DNA of 64,000 nt from Shimia sp. R10_1 (lineage in GTDB: Bacteria > Pseudomonadota > Alphaproteobacteria > Rhodobacterales > Rhodobacteraceae). The translations under genes and the position numbers were made by a program. Shown piece by piece: positions 53,236 to 62,340 of the stretch; the stretch's first letter is position 1, and each line of letters starts with the position of its first letter. The notes under the pieces are model-generated. The model was given only the letters and a program-made list of their open reading frames with translations, did not search any database and was not told where the DNA came from. The DNA lies in NCBI RefSeq assembly GCF_017744095.1, contig NZ_JAGHQX010000010.1, positions 34,245 through 98,244 on the forward strand, given 5' to 3'.

Positions 53236-54486
53236 TCAGGGATTGATCAAAATTGCCCGGAAATCATTGACGTTGGTCAGCGTTGGTCCGGGCACGACCT
53301 GCGCGTCTAGTTTGGCAAAAAAGCTGTGCGCATCGTTTATTGCCAAAGCCTCGGCCACATCCACGCCGCGCGCCGCAGCCTCCGCAAGCGTTTCGGGCGA
53401 GATCACCGCCCCAGCCACTTCCGCCGCGCCGTCCACACCATCGGTGTCACATGCCAGCGCGTGAATGCCCTCCGCCCCGTTGAGCGCCTCTGCCAGTGCC
53501 AGCGCATATTCCGCGTTTGGTCCCCCCACGCCGTCACCGCGCCGTGTCACTGTAAGTTCTCCGCCAGACAACAGAAGCAAAGGCCCCTTTGCCGTCGCGG
53601 CACGCTCTTTTGCCAAGGCCGCATGCGTCGCAGCAACCTCGCGCGCCTCGCCCTCCAACGCATCGCCCAAAATCTCCACCGTGCATCCCGCATCTTCTGC
53701 AACAGCCTTTGCCGCAAGCAGTGACTGCATCGGGGAGGCAAAGAGCACATTTTCGGTGGTCGACAGCCGCGCATCATCCGGCGTGACTACGCCGCCATGC
53801 GCACGCGCAGCGGCCTCAACATGCGCAGGCAGTGATACGCCAAAGGGTGCCACCGCGACCGATGCGGCCTCCAGATCGGAAGGCTCGCCAACCGTTGGGC
53901 CAGAGCCAATCATGCCCGGATCATCCCCCGGCACGTCCGAAATCAGGAAAGCCACCACTTTGGCAGGATAGGCCGCTGCCGCCAACTGCCCGCCTTTGGC
54001 CTGACACAGGTGTTTGCGCAGGGCATTCATCGCCGAAATCGGCGCGCCCGACGCCAGCAAATCAGCGTTCACCTGCTGCAACTCGTCCAAGGTCACGCCA
54101 GGCACAGGCGCGGTCAACAAAGAGGACGCCCCACCGGAAATCAGGCAGATCACCGTGTCCTCTGCGCCAAGTCCCCCTATCAAATCCAGCATGTCCAGCG
54201 TGGCCGCCTCGCCCGCCGCATCCGGCACAGGGTGCGCGGCAGAGGCAATCCGAATACCGGCGCAAGGCCGCTCATAACCATAGCGCGTGATCACCAGACC
54301 CTCGCATGGCCCCCAGGCCGCTTCCAGCGCCTCCGCCATGCGCGCGCTTGCTTTGCCAGCGCCCACAACAATCACGCGTCCCGCCGGTTTCTCTGGCAAG
54401 GCTGCAGGCAGCGCCGCCATTGGGTCCGCAACGGCAACGGCTTTGGCAAACAACGATCTCAGGAAGTCACTTGGGGTCTCAATCAC
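53236..54486 (-). CDS. Glycerate 2-kinase (MOFRL/GckA family)
   Basis: 416 residues. Phosphorylates D-glycerate to 2-phosphoglycerate; often annotated as hydroxypyruvate reductase TtuD. N-terminal DUF4147 domain with VGAGKASARMAEALE, LISGGASSLLTAPVPG and LRKHLCQAKGGQLA, and a C-terminal MOFRL domain with LLLSGGELTVTRRGDGVGGPN and ACDTDGVDG. The start is a GTG at 54486, immediately after the LacI stop, with GGAGAAAG upstream. Part of the minus-strand run with the LacI regulator and the DUF993 gene. Confidence 0.92.
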   Translation of the reverse strand: MIETPSDFLRSLFAKAVAVADPMAALPAALPEKPAGRVIVVGAGKASARMAEALEAAWGPCEGLVITRYGYERPCAGIRIASAAHPVPDAAGEAATLDMLDLIGGLGAEDTVICLISGGASSLLTAPVPGVTLDELQQVNADLLASGAPISAMNALRKHLCQAKGGQLAAAAYPAKVVAFLISDVPGDDPGMIGSGPTVGEPSDLEAASVAVAPFGVSLPAHVEAAARAHGGVVTPDDARLSTTENVLFASPMQSLLAAKAVAEDAGCTVEILGDALEGEAREVAATHAALAKERAATAKGPLLLLSGGELTVTRRGDGVGGPNAEYALALAEALNGAEGIHALACDTDGVDGAAEVAGAVISPETLAEAAARGVDVAEALAINDAHSFFAKLDAQVVPGPTLTNVNDFRAILINP

Positions 54487-55494
54487 TTAGCTTTCTCCAC
54501 TGGAGGCCCGCACCTTCAAAGACACGGGCAGGCGCACATCCGGCGCAGGCGCCGGGCCTTGGGTGAGCCACCCCAGCAAGGTATCGCTGATATGGGTGGC
54601 AAATTCAGGAATGCGGCAGCTCACCGAACTCAACGGGGGCGCACTATGTGCACATTCTTCGATGTCATCGACGCCAACAACCCTTAATTCGGACCCAATG
54701 GCCCGCCCTTGCGCCGCTGATGCCGCAACCAGCCCGAGCGCAACCAAGTCGTTGAAACAGACAACCCCATCCACATCTGGATATTGGCTTGCCAAAACCT
54801 GCGCCTGTTCGCGCCCAAACTGCCGCGTTGATGCGCCTGCCAGCACAACAGGCTCTTGCCCGCGCTCAGCCATCACCTTCAGGTGCCCAGACGCACGCTC
54901 CTGCGTCACAGGCCGCCCTTCAAGCCCACCCACAAAAGCGATTTTGCGCGCGCCTTGTGCCAACAAATGCTCAGTCGCAAGCCGACCGCCTTCGGCATAA
55001 TCCGGCGCCGCAAAAGGAAACAGATCAAGCCTGTCATCCACCCGGCGGAACACCTGTATCGCAGGCAGACCAGCGCGTGCAATTGGCTCGAGCGCCTGCC
55101 CGCTGTCATCATATGCCGGACAGATCACAATGGCAGACACACCGTGCTCAATCAGCGCTTTGATCATTTTCTGCTGCTGTGCCGGGTCCTCTTCGGTATT
55201 GGCCACCACCGCCGCATAATCCTGTTGGCTGAGGCTGCGTTGCAGGGATGCGGCAAGCTCTGAAAAAAACGGGTTGCGCAGATCATTGATGACCAGCCCA
55301 ATCAACCCCGTAGACCCAGAGCGCAGTTTGGCCGCCGCACGGTTATAGACATAACCGATCTCAGCCATCACTTTCTGCACATGGTCACGCGTTTCCGCTT
55401 TTACCAAAGCGCTGCCCTGCAACACGAGGCTGACGGTGGATTTAGACACCCCAGCCTCGCGGGCCACATCTTTGATTGTTGGTCTGCGTTCCAT
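54487..55494 (-). CDS. LacI family transcriptional regulator
   Basis: 335 residues. HTH TIKDVAREAGVSKSTVSLVL with the hinge helix AAAKLRSGSTG, then a periplasmic-binding-protein-like sugar sensor domain. Probably controls the surrounding carbohydrate genes. Co-transcribed with DUF993 upstream (12-base gap) and glycerate kinase downstream. Candidate operators in the window are the AGCGCT-core palindromes at 51563 and 63976. Confidence 0.92.
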   Translation of the reverse strand: MERRPTIKDVAREAGVSKSTVSLVLQGSALVKAETRDHVQKVMAEIGYVYNRAAAKLRSGSTGLIGLVINDLRNPFFSELAASLQRSLSQQDYAAVVANTEEDPAQQQKMIKALIEHGVSAIVICPAYDDSGQALEPIARAGLPAIQVFRRVDDRLDLFPFAAPDYAEGGRLATEHLLAQGARKIAFVGGLEGRPVTQERASGHLKVMAERGQEPVVLAGASTRQFGREQAQVLASQYPDVDGVVCFNDLVALGLVAASAAQGRAIGSELRVVGVDDIEECAHSAPPLSSVSCRIPEFATHISDTLLGWLTQGPAPAPDVRLPVSLKVRASSGES

Positions 55495-55506
55495 GGCCGC
55501 TACGTG

Positions 55507-56667
55507 TCAGATACCATGCAGGGAAAGCAAGGCTTTCATACGTGTTTCTGCCAGCTCTGGTTGGGTCAGCAAACCAGCTGTGTCTGCCAAACGAAACACC
55601 TCTGCATAGTGGGTTATGTCGCGGCTCGCCTGAAACCCGCCCGGCATAATGAAATGGCGCTGCGCGCCGTTCAACCATGCCAGATAGGCGATGCCCGCCT
55701 TATAAAACCGGGTGGGTGCGCGGAAAATCTCGCGTGACAGCGGCACAGTGGGCGCAAGCAGGGCGTGATAGCGTGCTGTGTCACCCAGCGCCAAGGCTTC
55801 CAGCGCCTGACTTGCCGCCGGTGCGATGGCGGCAAAGATGCCCAGCAACGCATGAGAATGGTGACTGCCATCCCCCTCAATCAGCGGCGCGTAATTGAAA
55901 TCATCCCCGGTATAAAGCCGCACCCCGTCGGGCAAACGCGCGCGGAACGCCTCTTCATGGGCCTGATCGAGCAGAGAGATTTTAATGCCATCGACCTGCC
56001 CCGGATTCTCGCCAATCAGCTCAAGTACAAAATCGCTCGCCTCTTGAACGCTCTTACAGCTCCAATATCCCGCCAGCGCCGGGTCAAACATATCGCCCAA
56101 CCAATGCAAGATCACCGGTTGCGCGGCCCCGTCAATCAACCGACGATACACCGTGCGATAGACCTCTTTGTCCGCCCCAATCGCAGGCAGCGCGCGTGTC
56201 GCCATCAGGATCAACTGCCCACCCGCTGCTTCAATCACCTCGGCCTGATGCTCATAGGCTGCGATGATCGCATCGGCAGAGGTCAGCTCAGACAGCGCGC
56301 AATGATCGGTCCCGGCGCCACAGGCCACGCGGGGATTTTGCGGATGCGCCTTGGCCGCAACCATGGTGCGCTCAATCAGCTCCCGCGCTGTGGCCCAATC
56401 CACGCCCATGCCGCGCTGCGCCGTATCCATCGCCTCCGCGAGACCAAGCCCCTGATCCCAAAGGCCCTGACGAAACGCCAGAGTCGTGTCCCAATCCACC
56501 GCCGGGCGACCTGTCCAGGGATCTCGCTCAGCAAGTGGATCAGACACCACATGCGCTGCGGCAAATGCCGTGCGGGTCAGGTCGACTCGCGGTGCGCGCG
56601 GCACAAGCGGTGTGCCTTGCAGACGATAGTCCTCGATACGCCCGTCCTGTGTCGGCAGCTTCAGCAT
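55507..56667 (-). CDS. DUF993 family protein (dihydrodipicolinate synthase-like)
   Basis: 386 residues. I recognise the DUF993 family, described as a distant relative of the class I aldolase DHDPS fold. Conserved blocks are DPLAERDPWTGRPAVDWD, ACGAGTDHC, ILHWLGDMFDP and VDGIKISLLDQAHEEAFR, where the Lys of GIKIS could be the Schiff-base residue (inferred). Function is not established. First gene in the minus-strand run with the LacI regulator and glycerate kinase; the Dabb gene ends 24 bases upstream. Confidence 0.82.
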   Translation of the reverse strand: MLKLPTQDGRIEDYRLQGTPLVPRAPRVDLTRTAFAAAHVVSDPLAERDPWTGRPAVDWDTTLAFRQGLWDQGLGLAEAMDTAQRGMGVDWATARELIERTMVAAKAHPQNPRVACGAGTDHCALSELTSADAIIAAYEHQAEVIEAAGGQLILMATRALPAIGADKEVYRTVYRRLIDGAAQPVILHWLGDMFDPALAGYWSCKSVQEASDFVLELIGENPGQVDGIKISLLDQAHEEAFRARLPDGVRLYTGDDFNYAPLIEGDGSHHSHALLGIFAAIAPAASQALEALALGDTARYHALLAPTVPLSREIFRAPTRFYKAGIAYLAWLNGAQRHFIMPGGFQASRDITHYAEVFRLADTAGLLTQPELAETRMKALLSLHGI

Positions 56668-56691
56668 GAAATCACTCCTCCGACCATCGGC

Positions 56692-57000
56692 TCAGGCTTC
56701 CACATCCAAAACCAGGACACCATCGAGCCCGCCTTCAGCATGCGCCACGATCTCCGCGCCCCAACGCTTGTGCTCTGCATCCTCCGAATAAGCGGCAAGG
56801 GCGTCAAAACTCTCAAAATCAATGGTGAAGCCGTGCATATAGCCGCGCTCAATCTTCTCCGGGCTTGTTGACCGCCCACCATGAAACCCAGATGCCCCTG
56901 CGAGCCGCCCTGTGACGCTGGCCAAACCGGCATAGATTTCTGCGATGGTCTCCTCAGACACATCTGCGCGAAACCGGGTGAGAACGATATGTTTGATCAT
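56692..57000 (-). CDS. Dabb family (stress-responsive A/B barrel) protein
   Basis: 102 residues with the ferredoxin-like alpha/beta barrel pattern (MIKHIVLTRFRADVSEET at the start, HGFTIDFESFDALAAYSED later, ending LDGVLVLDVEA). Members are of unknown biochemical function; some act as dimeric cyclases. It overlaps the GMC gene by 4 bases, so the two are coupled and probably share a pathway. Confidence 0.85.
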   Translation of the reverse strand: MIKHIVLTRFRADVSEETIAEIYAGLASVTGRLAGASGFHGGRSTSPEKIERGYMHGFTIDFESFDALAAYSEDAEHKRWGAEIVAHAEGGLDGVLVLDVEA

Positions 57001-58589
57001 TTTGTAAGCCCTTGATCTTCTTTGATCATGTCGGCGGCCTTTTCGCCGATCATGATGGATGGTGCATTGGTGTTTGATGAATTGACGGTTGGCATGATGG
57101 AGGCATCCGCCACGCGCAGCCCTTCAAGCCCGTTAAATCGTAAGCGAATGTCGACCACCGCCGCGTCATCCGGCCCCATGCGGCAGGTCCCTGCACAATG
57201 GTGGCTGGTTTTGGAATGCTGGCAGATGAAGTCAAACGCCTCCTGCTCAGTGCGCACGTTCGGCCCCGGCAAACGCTCTGCCAGTATGTAGGGCTTGAGT
57301 GCGTCCTGCGCGAGAATGTCCCGCACCAGTTGCAACCCTCGAAGCGACATTTCCCGGTCATAGGGATCGGCCAGATAGTTTGGGTCAATCAATGGCGCTT
57401 TGCTCGGATCTGCGCTTTGCAGCCTGACTGAACCGCGCGAGCGGGGTCGTAAGAAGCATGCGTTCAAGGTCACGCCGCCATTGGGCATCGCCGCCACGCC
57501 CGCCTCAATCCCTGTGCCAAGGCCAAGATGCATCTGAATGTCTGGTGACCGCGCGCCTTCATCTGCATACCAAAAACCGCCGGTTTCAAAGAGACTGCTC
57601 GCCACAGGCCCTTTGCGCGCAAACAGATACTGCAGCCCAGCGATGGCCGACATATGCAGCTTGGCAAAGCGATCATAGGTGTGCGGCCCGCTGACCTCAC
57701 AAATCGCGTAGAGATCCAGATGGTCCTGCAGGTTGGCCCCCACATTTGGCTGATCCAGCATCACCTCAATGCCCAAGGCTGAGAGGTCGTCCGCTGGCCC
57801 AATACCAGAAAGCTGAAGCAGGCGTGGGGATCCAATCGCGCCAGAGGACAGCACAACCTCGCGCGCTGCATGCAGCTTGGTGCCGTCCATCAGTTCCACA
57901 CCGGTCACGCGCCCGCTCTCAACTGTCAGACGGCGCACCTGAGCACCCGTCTGAACCGTCAAATTAGCGCGATTGCGATTGGGTGCCAGAAACGCCATCG
58001 CCGCCGAAGAGCGCCGCGCATTGCGCTGGGTCAGCTGATAGTATCCAACCCCATCCTGCGTCTCGCCATTCATGTCACCAGCTGCAGGAATGCCAAGTTC
58101 TCCCCCTGCCGCGATAAACGCATCACAGATCGGCAATGGGGCGGCGGGCTGGCTCACACCCAGCGGCCCGCCCTGTCCGTGAAATTGGTTGTTGTGCGTG
58201 TCGTTATCCTCGGACTTGCGGAAATAAGGCAGCACATCTTCATAGCCCCAGCCTTCACAACCCATTTGGCGCCAATCGTCATAATCCTGCGCCGCGCCGC
58301 GGGTGTAAATCTGCGCATTGATCGCAGAGCCGCCGCCGATCACCTTGGCTTGCGTGTAAGGAAACACCTTATTTTTCATGTGCTTCTGCGGCACAGTTGT
58401 CCAGCCCCAGCTGCCAATGCCTTTGGTCATCTTGGCAAAGCCGGCTGGCAGATGGAAAAACGGATGCCGATCCGTGCCCCCTGCCTCAAGCAGCAAGACA
58501 GACACATCCGCCACTTCGCTCAGCCGCGCCGCAATCACCGACCCGGCAGAGCCACCGCCAACAACGATGAAATCAAAATCCGTCTTCAT
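56997..58589 (-). CDS. GMC family oxidoreductase (choline dehydrogenase-like)
   Basis: 530 residues. FAD-binding Rossmann motif VVGGGSAGSVIAARLSE and the GMC signatures around GGGSAINAQIYTRG and SSGAIGSPRLLQLSGIG are present. The catalytic His is in HHCAGTCRMG and the Asn/His region in NSSNTNAPSIMIGEKAA. It oxidises an alcohol, possibly a sugar or polyol. It is coupled to the Dabb gene, and the SDR gene precedes it by 9 bases. Confidence 0.92.
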   Translation of the reverse strand: MKTDFDFIVVGGGSAGSVIAARLSEVADVSVLLLEAGGTDRHPFFHLPAGFAKMTKGIGSWGWTTVPQKHMKNKVFPYTQAKVIGGGSAINAQIYTRGAAQDYDDWRQMGCEGWGYEDVLPYFRKSEDNDTHNNQFHGQGGPLGVSQPAAPLPICDAFIAAGGELGIPAAGDMNGETQDGVGYYQLTQRNARRSSAAMAFLAPNRNRANLTVQTGAQVRRLTVESGRVTGVELMDGTKLHAAREVVLSSGAIGSPRLLQLSGIGPADDLSALGIEVMLDQPNVGANLQDHLDLYAICEVSGPHTYDRFAKLHMSAIAGLQYLFARKGPVASSLFETGGFWYADEGARSPDIQMHLGLGTGIEAGVAAMPNGGVTLNACFLRPRSRGSVRLQSADPSKAPLIDPNYLADPYDREMSLRGLQLVRDILAQDALKPYILAERLPGPNVRTEQEAFDFICQHSKTSHHCAGTCRMGPDDAAVVDIRLRFNGLEGLRVADASIMPTVNSSNTNAPSIMIGEKAADMIKEDQGLTK

Positions 58590-58598
58590 CTCTATTCC

Positions 58599-59360
58599 TC
58601 ACAGCCGCGCAATCGACAGGCCGCCATCCACGGCAATCACCGATCCGCTACAATAGGCCATCTGTCCCAACGCCAGCGGCACCACCGCTTGCCCAATATC
58701 GCCGGGCTGTCCCCATCGCGCAGCCGGGATCAACCCATCCGCAATCCGCGCGTCGTATTTGCCCTTCACAGCCGCTGTCATATCCGTCGCAATCACGCCC
58801 GGACGCAGCTCAAAAACACCGATGTTTTCGATGGCCAGTCGCGCAGCAAAGAGCTTTGCCACCATCGACGCCCCGGCCTTGGAGACGCAGTACTCCCCGC
58901 GTTCTGGCGAAGCCATTTCGGCACTCACTGAAGTCACAAAACTGATGGATCGATAACTCGCCCCGTCCATCGTCACCATGCGCCGCGCCGCTTCTTGCGC
59001 CAGAAAGAAGGCTCCGCGCAGGTTGATGTTCTGGACAAAATCCCAGTTCTCAGGTTTCAGATGGAGCAGGTCACCGCGCACGGGCGCGCCCACCCCTGCG
59101 TTGTTCACAAATGTTGTGACCGGCCCCAGCGCCGCCTCCACCTGATCAAATAGGGCCGGGATCGCAGCAAGATCGCTCACATCGTGGTGGATATAGAGCG
59201 CCGCGCCGCCAAGCGCTGCCAGACCCGCTGCAACCTCTGGCGCGCCCGCCTCTGGCAAGGAGGCAATGGCAATCTGAAAGCCCGCCTCCTGAAGCGCCTT
59301 GGCAATGCCCAACCCGATGCCTTGCTGCCCGCCCGTGATCAGAGCCACACCTGCTTCCAT
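58599..59360 (-). CDS. SDR family oxidoreductase (3-oxoacyl-ACP reductase-like)
   Basis: 253 residues. Nucleotide site ITGGQQGIGLGIAKAL, NNAGVG and the catalytic Tyr-x3-Lys in EYCVSKAGAS, then LRPGVIATDM. In this context it more likely acts on a sugar, polyol or hydroxy acid than in fatty acid synthesis. Its start overlaps the stop of the ABC ATPase gene by one base, giving tight coupling to the transporter. Confidence 0.9.
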   Translation of the reverse strand: MEAGVALITGGQQGIGLGIAKALQEAGFQIAIASLPEAGAPEVAAGLAALGGAALYIHHDVSDLAAIPALFDQVEAALGPVTTFVNNAGVGAPVRGDLLHLKPENWDFVQNINLRGAFFLAQEAARRMVTMDGASYRSISFVTSVSAEMASPERGEYCVSKAGASMVAKLFAARLAIENIGVFELRPGVIATDMTAAVKGKYDARIADGLIPAARWGQPGDIGQAVVPLALGQMAYCSGSVIAVDGGLSIARL

Positions 59361-60472
59361 CAGGGGGCAATCCGCATCTCTGTGTCCGGGTCGAAGGCCA
59401 CGGCCTTCTCCATATTGACCGCAAAGGTGAACTGCTGCCCCGCCGCCACAGGCACGTCAGAGCGCATGCGCGAAATCACATCGCGCCCGCCAAGCTGCAT
59501 CGACACAAAGGTGTCAGAGCCCGCCGGTTCGGTCACATCGATGCGGTTGGACAGCTCAGCAATGTTGCTGGATTTGCGATCGGCGCTGTCAGGGTCCGTG
59601 ATGGTTTCTGGCCGAATGCCGAGCAAGATCTCCCGCCCCTCATAGGTCGCCAGATTGTCCTGACTGAAAGGCAGCACCGCCTGCCCCCCATCTGACAGCG
59701 CAACTTCTGCAGCCGGGCGACCACCCTGCATCACCACCTTTGCCGGAAGAACATTCATCGCGGGCGACCCCATGAAGGTTGCCACAAAGATATTGGCGGG
59801 GTTGTCATAGATCTCTTGCGGCGTACCGAGTTGCTGAACATAGCCGCCATTCATCACCGCAATCCTTGTCGACAGCGTCAGCGCCTCGATCTGATCGTGG
59901 GTCACATAGACAATCGTCGTGCCAAGCTTCTGGTGCAGCTTCTTGATTTCCGTACGCATATCCACGCGCAATTTTGCGTCAAGATTGGAAAGCGGCTCAT
60001 CAAACAGGAACACATCCGGGTCCCGAACTAGCGCACGCCCCATGGCAACCCGCTGCCGCTGACCACCGGAAAGCGCCCCCGGCTTGCGATCAAGCAACTG
60101 CTCTATCTGCAAGAGCTTGGCCACATCGTGCATCGCCTTTTCTCGCTCAGGCTTTGGCACACCGTGCATTTCCAGACCGAAGGTGATGTTCTGTCCCACA
60201 GTCATATTTGGATAGAGCGCATAGCTCTGAAACACCATCGCGATATTGCGATTGGACGGATGCACCCCGTTCATCACCCGGTCTTTGATGCGGATCTCTC
60301 CGCCGGTGATGTCCTCCAATCCTGCAATCATATTGAGCAATGTGGATTTGCCGCAGCCTGAAGGGCCAACCAGCACAAGGAATTCGCCCTCTTCCACCGA
60401 GATGTCCACATTATGCAGCACTTCGACCGCGCCATACGATTTGGTTGCCTTATCAATGTCGAGAAAGCCCAT
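59360..60472 (-). CDS. Sugar ABC transporter ATP-binding protein (UgpC/MalK type)
   Basis: 370 residues. Walker A GPSGCGKSTL, signature LSGGQRQRVAMGRA, Walker B VFLFDEPLSNLDAKLR and a C-terminal TOBE/regulatory domain of about 130 residues. It energises the two permeases upstream. Six bases separate it from the second permease gene, and one base overlaps the SDR gene. Confidence 0.95.
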   Translation of the reverse strand: MGFLDIDKATKSYGAVEVLHNVDISVEEGEFLVLVGPSGCGKSTLLNMIAGLEDITGGEIRIKDRVMNGVHPSNRNIAMVFQSYALYPNMTVGQNITFGLEMHGVPKPEREKAMHDVAKLLQIEQLLDRKPGALSGGQRQRVAMGRALVRDPDVFLFDEPLSNLDAKLRVDMRTEIKKLHQKLGTTIVYVTHDQIEALTLSTRIAVMNGGYVQQLGTPQEIYDNPANIFVATFMGSPAMNVLPAKVVMQGGRPAAEVALSDGGQAVLPFSQDNLATYEGREILLGIRPETITDPDSADRKSSNIAELSNRIDVTEPAGSDTFVSMQLGGRDVISRMRSDVPVAAGQQFTFAVNMEKAVAFDPDTEMRIAP

Positions 60473-60478
60473 AACGTC

Positions 60479-61360
60479 TTATCCTTTAACTGAGCCCGCC
60501 ATCAGGCCACGCACGAAGTACCGTCCGGCCACGATGTAAACGAAGAGAGTGGGCATCGCCGCCAGGATCGCCCCGGCAAAATGCACGTTGTATTCTTTGA
60601 CACCCGTGCTCGATTGCACGAGGTTGTTGAGCGCCACGGTCATCGGCTGACTGCTGGCATCCGCAAAAGAGGCTCCAAACAGGAAGTCATTCCAGATGTT
60701 GGTGAACTGCCAGATCACGCTCACCACCGCGATGGGTCCAGAGCTTGGCAACAGAATGCGCCAGAAGATCTGAAAGAACCCTGCCCCATCAATCTGCGCC
60801 GCACGGATCAGCTCGGTTGGGAACACCGCGTAATAATTGCGGAAGTAAAGCGTGGTGAAACCGATGCCAAAAACGATGTGGACAAAGGACAGACCATAGG
60901 TCGATCCAGCAAGCCCCATCAGCCCCAGCATCCGCGCCATTGGGATCAGAACGATCTGAAACGGAATGAAACAGGCAAAGAGCATCAGGCCAAAGAGGAT
61001 CGTGTCCCCTTTGAAGCGCCATTTGGTCAGCACATAGCCATTGAGCGCGCCAAGCACGGTGGAAATTGTCACCGCAGGCACGACCATTTTGATGGAATTC
61101 CAGAAGTATGGCTTCAGGCCCGTAGGCTCCACACCAATCTGCGCGCTCGCCCAGGCCTGCTTCCACGGCTCAAGCGTGAAGGCATCAGGCAGGCTCATCA
61201 TGCCGCCGCCAGTGATCTCATCCAGCGGTTTCACCGAGTTCACCAGCATCACGTAAAGCGGCAGCAGGTAGAACAGCGCAAACAGGATCAGCACCACGTA
61301 AATCAGCGTGCGCGTGAAACGCCCCGTGCGGATCGCTGTGTCTTGGGTCGCAACAGACAT
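60479..61360 (-). CDS. Carbohydrate ABC transporter permease (second subunit, MalG type)
   Basis: About 293 residues with six membrane helices. The EAA loop lies around ELIRAAQIDGAGFFQIFWRI and marks the ATPase contact. The ATG at 61360 overlaps the stop of the first permease (TGATG), although a GTG at 61363 is also in frame. Follows SBP and the first permease in the operon. Confidence 0.94.
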   Translation of the reverse strand: MSVATQDTAIRTGRFTRTLIYVVLILFALFYLLPLYVMLVNSVKPLDEITGGGMMSLPDAFTLEPWKQAWASAQIGVEPTGLKPYFWNSIKMVVPAVTISTVLGALNGYVLTKWRFKGDTILFGLMLFACFIPFQIVLIPMARMLGLMGLAGSTYGLSFVHIVFGIGFTTLYFRNYYAVFPTELIRAAQIDGAGFFQIFWRILLPSSGPIAVVSVIWQFTNIWNDFLFGASFADASSQPMTVALNNLVQSSTGVKEYNVHFAGAILAAMPTLFVYIVAGRYFVRGLMAGSVKG

Positions 61361-62253
61361 CACCGTTTCTCCCGCAGTTCAGAGTAGAGATAGGGGATCA
61401 TGATCGAGGCAATCGCCATCAGCATGATGGTGGCGGATGCCGCACCAATCCCCATTTGGTTGCGCGTAAACGTATAGGAATACATGAAGGTCGCAGGCAG
61501 CTCAGTGGCCCGCCCCGGTCCACCACCTGTCAGCGCAATCACCAGATCGAAGGTCTTGATCGCAAGGTGGCTCAGGATCACAAAGGCTGACAGAAACGCA
61601 GGCCGCAGCTGCGGGATGATGATCCGGCGATAGAGGTTCCAATTGCTCGCACCGTCCATCTGCGCGGCTTTCAGGATCTCATTGTCGATCCCGCGCAAGC
61701 CCGCCAGAAACATCGCCATCACAAATCCAGAGGTTTGCCAGACAGCGGCCAAAACCACGGTGTAAATCGCGAAGTCCCGGTTCTTGATCCAGTCAAACTT
61801 GAAGCTTTCCCAGCCCCAGGTGTGCATGACATTCTCAAGCCCAATCCCCGGATCAAGGAACCACTTCCAGGCGGTCCCCGTCACGATAAAGCTCAACGCC
61901 ATCGGATAAAGGTAGAGCGGCCGCAACAGGCCCTCGCCCCGAATCTTCTGATCCAGAAAGATCGCCAACCCAAGGCCAATTGCCGTGCAAAGCGTGATGT
62001 ACAGCAGGGCAAATATGCCCATGTTTGTCAGCGAAATCTCCCAATGGCTCAGGCGCCAGAGCTTGGAGTAGTTCTCCCAGCCAACCCAGCCATACGACGG
62101 CAACAGGCGACTGTCCGTAAAAGAAAGATAGACGGAAAACAGAATGAACCCATAGACAAACACAAGGATCACCGCCAGCGAGGGTGACAGCACCAATTTG
62201 GGAATCCAATTCTGTAGACGGGTTTTGAAATCCGCCTCAGCAGTCTGCGCCAT
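61360..62253 (-). CDS. Carbohydrate ABC transporter permease (first subunit, MalF type)
   Basis: 297 residues with about six membrane helices. The EAA loop is in EILKAAQMDGASNWNLYRRI. N-terminal cytoplasmic stretch of about 20 residues, then LSPSLAVILVFVYGFILFS. It follows the solute-binding protein gene after 87 bases that hold a stable hairpin. Confidence 0.94.
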   Translation of the reverse strand: MAQTAEADFKTRLQNWIPKLVLSPSLAVILVFVYGFILFSVYLSFTDSRLLPSYGWVGWENYSKLWRLSHWEISLTNMGIFALLYITLCTAIGLGLAIFLDQKIRGEGLLRPLYLYPMALSFIVTGTAWKWFLDPGIGLENVMHTWGWESFKFDWIKNRDFAIYTVVLAAVWQTSGFVMAMFLAGLRGIDNEILKAAQMDGASNWNLYRRIIIPQLRPAFLSAFVILSHLAIKTFDLVIALTGGGPGRATELPATFMYSYTFTRNQMGIGAASATIMLMAIASIMIPYLYSELREKR

Positions 62254-62263
62254 GACGCGACCT

Positions 62264-62322
62264 CCATTGGGAAAGAAAAAGTCTGAGAAAGACGGCGGGG
62301 CCTGAATTGGCAGCCCCGCCAG
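62264..62322 (-). terminator. Intercistronic hairpin between solute-binding protein and permease genes
   Basis: Perfect 8-bp stem ggcggggc/gccccgcc (62294-62301 with 62313-62320), 11-base loop. On the minus strand it is followed by GTCTTTCTCAGACTTTTTC, with a second small hairpin and a U-run. Probably a partial terminator or 3'-end stabiliser that raises the level of binding-protein mRNA relative to the permeases. Confidence 0.65.
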
Positions 62323-62340
62323 GGGAGGTAACCCTATGGA

